Source: Hevea brasiliensis (Eukaryota; Streptophyta; Magnoliopsida; Malpighiales; Euphorbiaceae). Taken from it: DNA of 64,000 bases. Numbering within the stretch: the stretch's first letter is position 1; the number at the start of each line of letters is the position of its first letter. The notes under the pieces are model-generated. The model searched no databases. It worked only from the letters and a program-made list of their open reading frames with translations, and had not been told where the DNA came from. The stretch is from the NCBI RefSeq assembly GCF_030052815.1, contig NC_079496.1, positions 15,267,100-15,331,099 of the forward strand, in the 5' to 3' direction. Below are positions 11,878 through 24,184 of the stretch, one piece after another. The position numbers and the translations under genes are program-made.

Positions 11878-12139
11878 TGTAAATTCTAAATCTATGTCAC
11901 TATCAGACTCAGCTTCTTGTTGTGCTTCTGTTATTTCTTGTTCTTGAGGAATGTCCTTTCAAATTGAATTGTTATTCAAAGGCTCTACTTGTAATTTCTC
12001 CCAATCCCAATATGCTTCCTCATCAATTTTTAAATCTCTACTAATCATCACCTTTTGTGATTAAGGATTGAACACTCTATAACCTTTTTCATTACTGCTA
12101 TAACCCAAAAAGATTCTAACTTGAGACTTGTAATCCAAC

Positions 12140-12549
12140 TTATACCTTTTTACAGTTGGAATAGCATATGCTTCCAAATACTTTTAAATGTTCAACAGAT
12201 AGTTTTACCCCAAACCAAGATTCAAAAGGAATCTTAACTCTCAATGCTTTTGTTGGAAGTCTGTTAAGAAGGTAAACTGATGTGTTTACTGCTTCTACCC
12301 AAAATTTCTTTAGCAACTTCTTCTCAAACAAAAGGCATCCACACATCTCCATAATAGTTCTATTTTTTCTCTCACTCACTCCATTTTGCTGTGGAGTGTA
12401 ACTGACTGTGAATTGATGTTAAATTCCTGCATCTTCACACAACTTTGTAAACCCACTATTGCAGTATTCAGTCCCATTATCTGTTCTAAGAGCTTTAATC
12501 TTGAAATTGCTTTAATTTTCAACCATAGCCTTGAATTTCTAAAAGATAT
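12140..12549 (-). pseudogene. Copia C integrase core, broken
   Basis: An open piece at 12140-12379 begins just after the catalytic Glu region (SERKNRTIMEM), then FWVEAVNTSVYLLNRLPTKA and [14 protein letters not shown], the usual copia sequence after the DDE core. Between 12380 and 12549 the core continues in other frames with stops. Frameshifts separate it from both neighbouring pieces. Confidence 0.8.
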
Positions 12550-13833
12550 TCAAAACTTCTGATTTCTGTTGTGGAAAATACACCCAGCAAAACCTTGAAA
12601 AATCATCAATGAAAAGCCAAAGTACTTGCTCCCATTAAGTGAAGGAGAACTCATGGGACCGCAAACATCACTGTGAATAAGCGGCAACTTTTCAGTAGCT
12701 CTCCACGACTGATTTATAGGAAAAGCCATTCTTGTCTGCTTACCAAATTGACATACACCACAAACTCCAACTTGATCTTGTGTAAAAGGTACATAATGAA
12801 CTAAACCTTTATTATGCATGTGTTTAAGTGACTGGAAATTTGAGTGACCAAATCTCCTATGCCAAAGTGAGGATTCATCAACAACACCAGAAAATGCATG
12901 AGCATCTAACGTATTCCACTTCAAGGAAAAACTTCTATCTTTCATTTTTATTGACATTAATTCAGTTCCAGCAGGATCCATTATAGTGCAAGTCATATCT
13001 TTAAACAATAATGAATAATGCTTTTCAAGTATTTGACCCACACTTAATAGATTTTGATCTAAACTAGGTATGTATAAAACCTCAGAGATGAGTTTGATAC
13101 CTATTGAAGTTCCCACTACAATTTCACCTCTCCCTCTGACTTCTAGAAATTCTCCACTTCCAATTTTAACTCTGGAACTAAATGATCTGTCAAGCTTCTT
13201 AAATAAATCAACTTTTGAGGTCATATGATGTGTGCATGCACTGTCAATAAGCCAAGAATCATTGCTGGTAGTAGCTCCATAACATGTTGCAACAAATAAT
13301 TTTCCCTCTTCCTGCTCTTGGTTCTCTGCAACTTGTGCTTGTTGTTCCTCTTGAGTTGCTTTTGATTTGCAAACTCTCTCAACATGTCCAAATTTTTTAC
13401 AAAATCTGCACTGAATGCCAGGTTTATACCAGTAAAACTTTTCTAGATGATTAGTTTTTTTACAATTTGGACATGGAGCGTATTTATTTTTTCTTTCCCC
13501 ACCCTCCCTTTTGTTTCTTCTATTAGTTGTCTTTTTGCCTCCTGAGTTGAACTTATCTCTACCTTTGTTCTTCATGACAAATGCATTCTCAGTTTGATCT
13601 TCTAGTCTCAAAGATCTTCTCTGTTCAGTAGCTTGAAGGGCATTAACTAACTCTGCAAGTGATATTTGAGAAAGATCCTTTGAATCTTCAAGAGAGGAGA
13701 TTTTTGCTTCAAACCTTTCAGGAAGACTCACAAGAATTTTTTCTACCACCCTTTTTTCTGGCAAATCCTCTCCAAGAAGTCTGATTTGATTGACAACTTT
13801 TATAACTTTATCAGAATATTCTTCAACATTTTC
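12550..13833 (-). pseudogene. Copia C gag C-terminus, protease and integrase N-terminus
   Basis: Continues gag after LTR D: VNQIRLLGEDLPEKRVVEKI and LVSLPERFEAKISSLEDSKD, then two Cys/His knuckles (CPNCKKTNHLEKFYW and CRFCKKFGHVERVC). The protease site WLIDSACTHHMTSKVDLF has Ala after Ser instead of the usual Gly. The integrase zinc-binding region (LWHRRFGHSNFQSLKHM, then CGVCQFGKQTRMAFP) and the first catalytic Asp (HSDVCGP) follow. The frame is lost near 12550. Confidence 0.88.
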
Positions 13834-14339
13834 TGTGACAATCCTCACCCGACTACAGTGTAGCCGAGCGAGGCATGTCATACTCGATGCCAGAGCACCC
13901 TATCTTATCTTACTTTATTCCTTTAATCATTTTCAAGTTATTATCTTTTAATATCAATTATTTTTAGACGGAGAAACTAACGGAGTTTCCCCTATTTTAT
14001 TAACGTTTGACATGTTTTACTATTCACCTGTATGAAAATTTCAATAATATATTAAAATAAAAATCTCATCATTTCATGCATCATCTATATATTTTAATTC
14101 CGTATTCAAATCTATACAATTTTATTCATATCCATTTCCATACATTCCCATTCATGCTCAACTCATATATGAAAATTTTCAATCTTCATTAATTACATCA
14201 CATACTGATTTAATTACATTTTCATAATTTACATTACAATACTATAAGTATTTTATACAACATACAAATTATGACCTATATGAGCCCTATCTATATGCAG
14301 TGCTGAGGAGGTGACAACTTATACACTTCTGACACTTCT

Positions 14340-15919
14340 TGATGGGGCGAATCCGCAAGTATATGGGTCGTCTTAAGTAATAAAGTGATGAATCAAGTAT
14401 CGTTCCCACAAGGATTTGCTGTTTGAGTACCAAACTATGAATGAAGCGATTATTTAGGCTAATGATCAATGGATAAATGGTAAATGTAAATAAGCAAGGT
14501 AAATTGATTAATCCAATTAAAATGGGTAAAGAGCAAACAAATAAATTCTAATTCTAGTTCGCAATTAAACTAAATTAACAATGGGTAATTTAAATGAAAG
14601 TCTAATTATGTTAAAAGTGATTCCAGAGTTGGGGGTTTATGCATAAATTAATTGGGATTTATCTTGGGCATTCCAATTTTTAGGGAAAAATAGAGTTTGA
14701 AGGAAATTGATTCTAAATTCCTTTGATATCTTTTTCAAGCAAACCAAAGTGTGTTCTAAAATAATCAAACCTACTTTTGTATGTTTTTTGATTACTTTAA
14801 AACCCATTAAGTTTTGTAACCAATAATTAATTCCTCTTAAAATCCTAGTTTATTTCTAAATCTAGGTTATTTTAAGTTTCAATCCTTGATTATCTATCAA
14901 TGACTTTCACCTTTCAGTCCTTCAATCAAAGATTAACACAATACCCAATGGGTACCAACATTAGGCAAGTAAATCAAGCACACAAGGAAGGAATCAAAAC
15001 TCATATTTATGTAAAATAAGGAAATACCCAGTCCAAATCCATAAATTAATCTAAAACATATTTCCCAACTCTGAAATCTAAAGAGTTTACTCACTCATGA
15101 TGGTATTTACAAGAAAGGTTGATGGAAAAGTAAAGAAAAACATGATAAAAGGACTAAAACAGAAAAAAAAAAACCCAGGTAGAAGAACCAAAATCTCTGG
15201 TTTCTGGAGCTCCAAAACTGGTGCAGCAGCTCCTCCCCAAGAGAAAATGGCGTCTCCTCTCTTTCTCTATTAAATTTTCTTTCCTTTTTGTCTTTCCTCC
15301 CTTTCCTTTTATGGCAAAAATTAGGAAATGATGAATTTATATGGTCCTAAAAAGCTACCCTAAAAGTAAATAAGAGCCAAGGAGTGGATAGGAAATGAGA
15401 TATAAAATTATCCAAATCAGCAGCATTTTTCACGTTAGGCGATGCCGCTTAGGGTTCAGCTTAACCCTAAGCAACTTCTCAAAGAAATTTCAGCTGAGTC
15501 GACTGTCGCTTAAGGTTAAGCGGCACTTAGCAAATCTCGGCAGACTTAGAGTAAGATAGACTTTTCTGCTCATGCTTTACTTGTGCTGCACCTCAAGCAC
15601 TGCTGCTTTACCCTAAGCCGGATCTTAAACAAAGTCTCAAGCAAATTTCGGCTAACTTGCTCTTTCAAGGCTTGATTTCTTCAACTTTCCTCTATGCTTA
15701 AAGGGCTCCAAATTTCTTCAAATCACTTCCTAATGCACTCATTGATCTTCGATTTGCCACAAAATCCTATCAAAAATAACAAAATTACGAAAATCAAATA
15801 TAAAGTATCTAAAGTTAACAAATAAGCTAAAATAAAGCTAAAAACATAAAATATACTAAAATATAAGGGCAAAATGAATGCAAAACTACCTAAAATGCCT
15901 ATATGAAATGAGTATAACA
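14340..15919 (-). repeat. 3' LTR of element E
   Basis: From TGATGGGGCGAATCC to ..ATGAGTATAACA on the + strand, followed by the purine tract complement AATTCCCCCAAACTC. The 15430-15540 part, rich in GCTTAAG/CTTAAGC words, differs markedly from the 5' LTR. Confidence 0.93.
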
Positions 15920-17440
15920 AATTCCCCCAAACTCAAACCTTTGCTTGTCCTCAAGTAAATTAAAAACAATTAATGCAATTTGGGGTACCTTACCTTAAAT
16001 TTATGAAAATTACTTATCCAAACTCTCAAACTTACTTTTAGCCACCAACACACCATATACCCACTTTCAAGATGCAAAGAATTCAATCCTTACCAAAGTT
16101 ATCACCACTTGGCCTTGGGTCAATTATCCATATCATCAAGCCCAAACCAATTAATCACAAAGAATAATCATGCCTAAATAGACTATAGGGTAATCCATAA
16201 ACTAAAGTGTCTCAAATAATGATGGAAGTAAATGAATGGATTAATGATATCACAATCCCATAGGCAATTCTCCTATTCCAATCTCCACTAATGTAGCAAA
16301 ACACCATCAAAAGATCAAAAGGACTTTCAAGGGTTATAATGGGACTAAGGGGGTGATAATGTGGTTAACAAGAAAGGGATAAGGGTAACAAAATATGAGA
16401 ATAATCAAATTATTAAAAGATCAAGACACACAAATTTTTTTTTTGAATCAATTGGGAGAAGGAACTTTACAACTATTCACTAATGCTAGCATATAATTTT
16501 GAAGCTTTTAGAGGGACTACATAAATAACATTGACTTTGAATTACAATTGTCCCTTTCAATTCACCCCCAAACTCATTTCTTTGTGTACTTGGGTGGTGA
16601 ATTACTTTACATACCATAATTGAATCTGCTAGCCACTTTTTTTTTCTTTTTTTTTTTTGAAATCACTTCTCCCAACTAATTATTATTATTATTATTAATT
16701 TTTTTTTAGTGTATCTATCACTCAAAGAATTATTCTCATGGAGGGTAGGTAAGTGTTTGGGTTTATGGCTAGGCATTAATGTGGGTTCCAAAGGAATAAG
16801 AGGGATAAATGTAGACTCAAATTGGTTCCAAAGGGAAATTTTTTAAGTGAGGTTGGCTAAGGCTAAAATAATGGTTTAAAATTCAAAGAATGCCTAGATC
16901 ATTTCTTTTTCAAGTGCATGCTATGATTTCGCCTTGAAAGGTTTAGAAAGATTGTTCTAGGATTGGTGAGACATCAATTAGCTACTTCTCACCCTAGAGT
17001 TTTCTCTAGGCACTCAAAGTCAACGCAATTGATTGGGTGGCCCTTGGCTAAGAAGATATAAACTAAAGCAAGAATCTAATAACTTTGCACCTATCCAGAA
17101 CTTTCAATCCATCAAACCCTTCTAAAAGTAAGCTTAATTGCTCTTCAAAGTAATTCTCAATCCTATAAGGACAAGGTAGAAATTTATTTTTATGATATGC
17201 ATGATCCTAAAGTGAATGCATAAATCAAATTAAAACTAAGTGTAATCTATATGAAAACTATATGCAAATGTATGTATATGGGTATAGACATGTGTGTGGT
17301 ATATGTATAAGTATATGGATTATCTATATATGAATGAATGAAATGCAACAAATGAATGAATGAAAATTTTAAAAATTTTGCAAAAATTTTGCCCTCACCC
17401 CCAAACTCAAATGAAACATTGTCCTCAATGTCTAAAATGG
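15920..17440 (-). other. Element E 3' noncoding region with terminal and internal purine tracts
   Basis: On the minus strand this runs from an internal motif GAGGACAATGTTTCATTTGA followed by GTTTGGGGGTG (17392-17430) to the terminal motif GAGGACAAGCAAAGG followed by TTTGAGTTTGGGGGAATT (15920-15956) beside the 3' LTR. The stretch aligns well by eye with 24190-25796 of element F, including CCTTTCAAGGCGAAAT and GATGTCTCACCAATCC. No ORF is present. Long poly-T and ATT runs occur at 16430-16700. Confidence 0.8.
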
Positions 17441-17727
17441 ATGCAAAGATGGGCAAAATTGTTTGAACTAATCAATTAATGAGATATATACAATTGGGGA
17501 TTAAATCAACATAAGCTCAAGTATTTGAAAATTAGCTCAAAATGATATTAACAATGAAGCTTTAGAGAGAAAAATGTGGAAAAGTATCCCAAATGTATGA
17601 ATTTACACTGCTTAAGATGTTGCTTAACCTGCTGCGTAGGGTAAAGCGAAAGCATAAGCATTGGCAACATACCATAACCATAAATAGTAAAAGGGTAAGC
17701 TGTTACCTCCAAATGATGTGAAACAGA

Positions 17728-19349
17728 TGATGCATACATTTTGCATAGTCATTTAGATCTAATTTCATAGCCATTTTATTTTATTATTAGTTATTTTTAG
17801 CTAATTTCATTAGTTATTTAGTTAGTTTTTCATAATTGTCAATTTTGGATTAATTTGTAATTTTTCCTTTGTTTTGTAGGAAAAATGGTGTTTTTGAAGG
17901 ACTGAAGAGAAATTTTGCCATTTAGGAGTGACTTCTACAGCCAAAGATGTCAAAAAACAAGTTTTCAAGCTGAAATATGTATTGACCAAATTGTGCATAA
18001 CTTACCGCATAAGCTATGCAGATCTGCATAAGGAGAAAAATCACTGTTCCAATACCTGCCGAATGGTGCATAAGGAGAGTGCATGGCTTATGCAGATTCA
18101 CGCCTCCCTTATGCACTCTCACGGAATTGTGCATAACCTATGCGCCAAGTCATGCAGTTTCGCATAAGTGAACCAGAAACAGCCGAAAACTGCATAAGGG
18201 ACTGCATAACTTATGCAGTCCACTTATGCAGTCCCACAAAGGTTTCATTAATGAGCTGGCAGAAGATTCCCTCAGAAAATTCCTCCTAGAACACACCATT
18301 TTAGGGCTCCTTGTCAGAAAATGCTATAAATAGTCTCATTTCCCATTTTAGAGGGGGAGAAAGAAAAGAAGGAAGAAAAGGGAAAGAAGAGAGCAGCAGC
18401 TGAAGGGTCACATTCACCTTCCACACCATTTCCAATCAGATTTGGAGATTTCTTTCTTTTCTTACATTTTTCCTACATTTCTAGTGTTTAGTTTCTTATT
18501 TCTTAGCTTAGATTAAAGCTTTATTTCCATTTAAACTCATTATATCTTGTAAGCATTATGGATAGTGAGTAGTTTTACCTTTGATTCTGGAGTAAGGGAT
18601 GTAATATTTTAGTTATTTTTGTGGATTTGAACTGGGTTAGTCCCAATTTAATGAATTTATGAGGTTTAATCCATTCTTGTGTGCTTATTCACATGCTTAA
18701 TGAAGGGCCCCATTAAGTTATATTCTTAATCCTTGGTTGAAGCACCGAAAGGAGAAAACCAAGTGATAGTTAATCAAGAAATTGGACTTAATTAACTTAG
18801 ATCTAGAAATAGACTAAGGGTTAAGAGGGTTTTAATAGATTGATTAAAGAACCTAATGGGTCTTGGTTAATTTTAACTCCACGAAAGTAGGATTAAGTTA
18901 ATTAAGGCACTCTTTGTCTCACTCGAAAGAGTTTTCAAGGGATTTTAGAATTAATCTCCTTTAAACCCATAAATTTCATGGATTGGGCTAGCTAGGGAAA
19001 ATCCCAAAATGACTTAAATATGAACCCTTAACTCCAGAATCGTCTTTCATCAATTATTGCTTGGAATTTTACTTTTGAGTGTTTAGTTTAATCTCATTTT
19101 ATTAATTTTCATTATTATCAATTTCTTTATTTTGCGAATTATTAAATTAGTCATTGTTTGAATTTAGTTTTGCATTTTCATACCTTCTGCTTCAAATTCC
19201 TAAATTTCTTTTATTAATTTGATTAAAATACAATTTTAACATATTTTATTTTACATCAAAAATTCAATCATTAACACAACTCCTCGTGGGAACGATATCT
19301 TTTTCTATACTACTTGAACGACCCGTGCATTTGCGGTTGGGACACATCA
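17728..19349 (+). repeat. 5' LTR of element F
   Basis: TGATGCATACATTTTGC..GGGACACATCA. Contains TATAAATAG (about 18324), a candidate TATA box, about 320 bases upstream of a T-rich stretch. A cluster of TGCATAAG/CTTATGCA palindromes lies at 17990-18240. It shares the CTCGTGGGAACGATA and ACGACCCGTG motifs with the E LTR end. Confidence 0.95.
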
Positions 19350-19355
19350 AGTTTT

Positions 19356-19373
19356 TGGCACCATTGCCGGGGA
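19356..19373 (+). other. Primer binding site of element F (tRNA-Asp type)
   Basis: TGGCACCATTGCCGGGGA, two mismatches from the tRNA-Asp complement, six bases after the 5' LTR. Confidence 0.88.
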
Positions 19374-19482
19374 GTTGTTTGTTTAAGATTGAATTCTTGA
19401 TTATTTTAGTTGTTTATAGTTTTATCTTTGTTATCTTTTCATTTAGTGTTTGTTTGTTTTTTTTAGGTACTCTTAATCTTTT

Positions 19483-22182
19483 ATGAGAAGAGCTAGAAGC
19501 ACAAGTGACACATCCTTATTATTTAATCCTGAAATTGAGAAGTTTTGTAGAGCCAACAAGAAAGAAACTAGAAGAAGAAAAGAAGCATTGAGAGCAGCTG
19601 AAATTGAAACAGAAATGGCTGAAGAAAGAGTTGGAATCGGTGGTGATAATGCTGAAAATGATCGAAACAATGAAAATGCAGCTCATGGTGAAGAAGTTGT
19701 AAATGCTAATGTGCCTAAGGGAAGTATGATGGATCACGCATTTCCTCATTTTGATGATTTAAGAGAGAGTATAGCAAGACCAAGAATTGATGCAAATAGT
19801 TATAAGATGGATTTTGGAGTACTACAAATGATTCAGAATTCTCAATTCGGAGGTCATCCTTCAGAAAATCCTCATACTCATCTTAAGAAGTTTGTTATGA
19901 TCTGTGACATGCAAAAGTAACCAGGAGTATCTGATGATGCAGCAAGGCTAAAATTGTTTCCATTCTCTTTGAAAGATAGAGCATTGGATTGGCTTGATTC
20001 TTTACCTCACAACTCAATTACAAATTGGGAGCAGCTCACTGATGCATTTCTTGCCCAATACTTTCCACTGAAAACTCAAGAGTTGAGGAATCAAATGATT
20101 GCTTTTAGACCAAGAGAAGATGAGACTCTTTATGAGTCATGGATGAGATGGAAGGAATTGGAGAGACAATGTCCACATCATGCCATTCCTAAATGGATGA
20201 TAAACCAGAATTTTTACACAAATGTCACTCCTGCTATCAGAGGAATCATTGATGCTCAAACTGGAGGGGAATTCATCATTAAGCATGAAGATGAAGCTTA
20301 TGAGTTATTAGAGAAAATAGCAAAGAACAATCATCTATGGAGTAGTCCAAGAGGGTCAACTCCAACTCAAAAAAGGTAAGTTGCTGGAATGTATGAGCTT
20401 GATCCATTCAACATGATCAATGCCAAATTTGATGCACTCATTAATGTCCTTGCTAAGAAAATGGAGGATTTAAGTATGCTAGTCAGTTCATCATCATGTT
20501 CTGGAAGTTCTCAACAAGTTACTTATGCAGAAGGAACAATGAGCTGTGGAGTATATTATCCTTCATATGCTTGGAGGAATCATCCCAATTTTTCATGGGA
20601 GAATCAACAAAATCAAGCTTCAACTCAGAACTTTCCATCACAACAACAAGAGCATCAATACCAACAACCTAGGCAACCACCACCTAGTTTTCAGCAAAAG
20701 AATGCAAATCTTGCACCTTTACCAAGACAGCAAGAACAAAGTTCCACCACAGAAGCTTTATTACAACAAATTCTTGCTAATCAAATTAAGCGTGATGAAG
20801 AGTTGAGAGAGATGAAAGCAAGGCTGGAACAAATGCAAACACACAATAGGATGCTGGAAAATCAGATTGCACAACAAGCATGCTCATCAAGTACCAATTC
20901 TATGGGGAAACTTCCTAGTCAAACAGAAAATCCAAGGGAGCAATGTCATGCCATCACACTGAGGAGTGGTAAAATAGTGCATAATGAGAAGAGTGAAAAA
21001 GTTGAAAAGAGAGAAAATGAGGAAGATTTTGAGGGAGATGAAAAACAAAAGAGTGAAAAAGGGAGTGCAAGAAAAGGTAAAGAGGAGGTTGGAGAGAAAG
21101 AAGAGAAATATATACCTCCAGAGCCTTATAAGCCACAGCTTCCCTTTCCATAGAGATTTCAAAAAGCCAAGCTTGATAAGCAATTTGGGAAGTTTTTAGA
21201 GGTTTTGAAGAAGCTATATATAAATGTGCCTTTTATTGATGCTCTTTCCCAAATGCCTTCTTATGCTAAGTTTTTGAAAGAAATTCTCTCAAACAAAAGA
21301 AGACTTGAAGATTATGAGACTGTAGCCTTAACTGAGGAATGCAGTGCTATCCTCCAAAGGAAACTTCCTCCAAAGCTCAAAGATCCAGGGAGTTTTTCAA
21401 TTCCATGTCACATTGGGGAATCATGTTCTATAAAAGCTTTATGTGATTTAGGGGCTAGTGTAAGCCTTATGCCCCTCTCCATCTATGAGAAGCTCAACAT
21501 GGGAGATCTTAAGCCAACCCACATTTCTCTTCAATTAGCTGATAGATCAATTAAGTATCCTGAAGGGATTTTAGAGAATGTGCCTCTGAAGGTTGGGAAG
21601 TTCTATATACCTGTTGACTTTGTCATCTTGGACATGGAAGAGGATTCTAATATCCCAATCATTTTGGGGAGGCCTTTCCTAGCTACAGCTGGTGCTTTGA
21701 TTGACGTGAAAGGTGAAAAGCTTACTCTCAGAATCGGAGAGGATCATTTAGTCTTCAACATTAGCAATGATAAGAAGAAGCAACACGAAGATGTAGACTC
21801 TTGTTTGAGAATTGATATAGTTGATGAGTTAGTAAAAGAGCACTTTAGAAAGAGCTATCCAAAGGCTTCTCTTGAAAGTTGTCTTATCCATGAAAGTATC
21901 AATGATGAAAATCCAAAAGAGGCTGCATTTGCACAACATTTGAATAGTAATCCACCTTGTCCTATGGCACCAATCTTTCAAGTTGAACAAGTGGAGAAAA
22001 GTGAAGTAAAGCAACCATCTCTCAAAGAAAAAGATGCACCAAAGGTTGTCAAGAAAGAAATGGTCGGATTTTTAGATAAAGCAACAAGGATCTTCTCATA
22101 TGATGGAAAGAAAATGAAATATAGATTCATTGAAGAACCTATTGGAAACAGAGGCAATAAATTCCAATTTCAGCCACCATGA
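19483..22182 (+). pseudogene. Element F gag-protease with three in-frame stops
   Basis: A single frame of about 900 codons, starting MRRARSTSDTSLLFNPEIEK. Stops at 19918-19920, 20377-20379 and 21151-21153 split it into four open pieces without any frameshift. Gag domain: LFPFSLKDRALDWLDSLP, NWEQLTDAFLAQYFPLK. A Gln-rich linker and coiled-coil-like MQTHNRMLENQIAQQ follow, then a Lys/Glu-rich segment. The retropepsin has ALCDLGASVSLMPLSIYEKL (catalytic Asp) and IILGRPFLATAGALIDV. After the protease about 100 residues follow and the frame ends at FQFQPP, with no RT. Closely similar in order and wording to the E gag-protease. Confidence 0.92.
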
Positions 22183-22900
22183 AACATGAAAAGAGTCCAG
22201 CTAAGGACTATAAATTAGCGCTCTTAGGAGGCACCCCAAGTTCTTTTATTTTGCTTTTGTTGATTTACTTTTATTTTCATTGCTTTTGTTTTTATCTTAA
22301 ATCTCCCCAAATTCAATTTTTGACATTGTTGAATCTTGTCCCTTGTAGATGTATTTCAATGGAGGAAGGTTGGTGAACTGCTGGGGAGGGCTGCTATCTG
22401 GTTTATGCAGAGGAAAAATGACATTTTGCAGCAAGGAAGGGTCTGCAGCAGATTATTTATGTTCTTGGTGAGGTTGGGTGTGTAACTTTTAAGTGTTTGT
22501 GCTTATAATGTTAATATGGTGGTAAGTGAGTCATTTTTGTAGTTTTGAACTTATTTGGGTTGTGGGATTCAAGGTGGATGTGCTGCATTTCCTTGGCATG
22601 ACTTAGGGAGTCCACTCTCATTTGTGAATAAATGCAACTTTATGCAGATTTTATTGAGTTTTAATGTGCTGAATGCTAATTTGCAGAATTTGAGTCAAAA
22701 TGGCATGGTTCACAAAGGCCTTTTATGCAGGATCCATTTCTACAAGCTTGTGTGATAAAATTTTGATTGATTTTGTATATATTGATGTGTTTTTGGTGAA
22801 AATTTCTCATGGTTTATGCTTCATAGAATTATATTTCCTCATTCTAGGGTATTTTTCACACTTGCAAATCATTTTCCATTGCAATATTAATCTTGTTGAA
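22183..22900 (+). other. Element F noncoding region after gag
   Basis: T-rich, no ORF with recognisable motifs. Scattered TTTATGCAG words appear from about 22400 and lead into the tandem array. Where E has pol, F has only this. Confidence 0.7.
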
Positions 22901-22904
22901 TTGT

Positions 22905-24075
22905 GCATAAGCAACTGCATAGCTTATGCAATCCTGCATAACCACAATTCTTGCCATTTTCATTCATATTGCAAAGTGCATGAGAAGAGTGCATAGCTTA
23001 TGCAACTCTGCATAGCCTAATTTTGTCAAATTTCATATCTGTCAAAACTTGCATAAGGTGAGTGCATGACTTATGCACGTTTGCATAACTTCAAATTCTG
23101 TATTTTCTCTCTCTACCGAAGTCTGCATAAGGAGGGTGCATGACTTATGCACTTCTGCATAACCAGAAACTCTGAAACCCAAAAGTTGCCGAGAGGTGCA
23201 TAAGCAAGGTGCATAGCTTATGCACTTCTGCATGACCTCACATTCTGAATCTCAAAACCTGCCGAGGGGTGCATAAGCAGAGTGCATAGCTTATGCACAA
23301 CTGCATGACCACCAACCCCAAACACCAAAATCTGCCGAGACCTGCATAAGCAGAGTGCATGACCTATGCACTTCTGCATAACCACTTTCCACAAAAATCA
23401 GAACCCACCGAAACATGCATAAGCAGAGTGCATAGCTTATGCACACCTGCATGACCACTAACCCAAAATCCCAAAAGCTGCCGAAATCTGCATAAGGAGG
23501 GTGCATGACTTATGCACAACTGCATGACCACTCTCCCTGAAAGTCAAAACTTGCCGAACAGTGCATAAGGACAGTGCATGACTTATGCACTTTTGCATGA
23601 GCTATTTTTCTGAAGTCCAAAGCAAGCCGGAACTTGCATAATTTAGTGCATAAGCTATGCACTCTTGCATAATCATTTTTTTTCATACTTTTTTATCACC
23701 CACTGAAACATGCATAAGAGAGTGCATAAGTTATGCACACTCACTTTTCACTTATGCAGCCTTAACACATGCCCTGTTCAAATCAAAAATTTGTTTTCTG
23801 TTCACCACTGTCCCTCCACTTCCATTTCTCACGGCTTTGTATATATTTGCATACTTCTACTGGTGGTTGCACATTTTCCCTTGCTCATCATCATGCAGCA
23901 GCTTTTGAATATACTGCATAGGCTGTGAATCCCCTCATGCAAATATTTTGCATAGCCTGTGCAGTCCATATTGCCACTTATGCAGAACCGCACAGCTTAT
24001 GCACCCTACTTGTGCACCTGTTCTGGATAGCACTTTATTCTGCATAACCTGTGCAGCTCCTTATGCATCCCCATT
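22905..24075 (+). repeat. 73-bp tandem array of nested TGCATAAG/CTTATGCA palindromes in element F
   Basis: A regular core runs from about 23040 to 23710. The CCGA linker recurs near 23115, 23188, 23261, 23333, 23407, 23480, 23553 and 23626, a step of 72-74 bases. Each unit reads CCGA, a few bases, TGCATAAG, a short spacer, an inverted pair such as GTGCATAGCTTATGCAC, then TGCATRACC and a variable spacer. Degenerate units extend to about 22905 and 24075. The same unit occurs in both F LTRs (for example 18055-18160). A step of 73 is not a multiple of three and the units keep no common frame, so it is not coding. Confidence 0.93.
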
Positions 24076-24184
24076 ATTTCTTAACTTCTCATCTGCTCCA
24101 TACCAGGTAACTCTTTTTTTTTGCTCTTAAATCTCACAATTCCTGGTAATTCCTGTTTATTTTGAGTTTTGATATTGCATTGCT

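Noticed and set aside
17928..18167. Frames in both directions in the F LTR, repeated at 26051
   Set aside because: LTR sequence with palindromic repeats; duplication reflects the LTR pair and not a conserved gene.
20887..21183. Minus-strand frames over the F gag Lys/Glu-rich region
   Set aside because: Antisense to a low-complexity gag segment; the Phe/Leu-rich translation has no support.
23042..23506. Minus-strand open frames with Cys-rich repeated peptides over the F array
   Set aside because: They arise from the 73-bp repeat. The step is not a multiple of three, so no common frame is kept, and there is no start or domain support.
22905..24075. CRISPR-like array
   Set aside because: Units are contiguous and palindromic in a plant retrotransposon. 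There are no uniform unique spacers and no cas genes.
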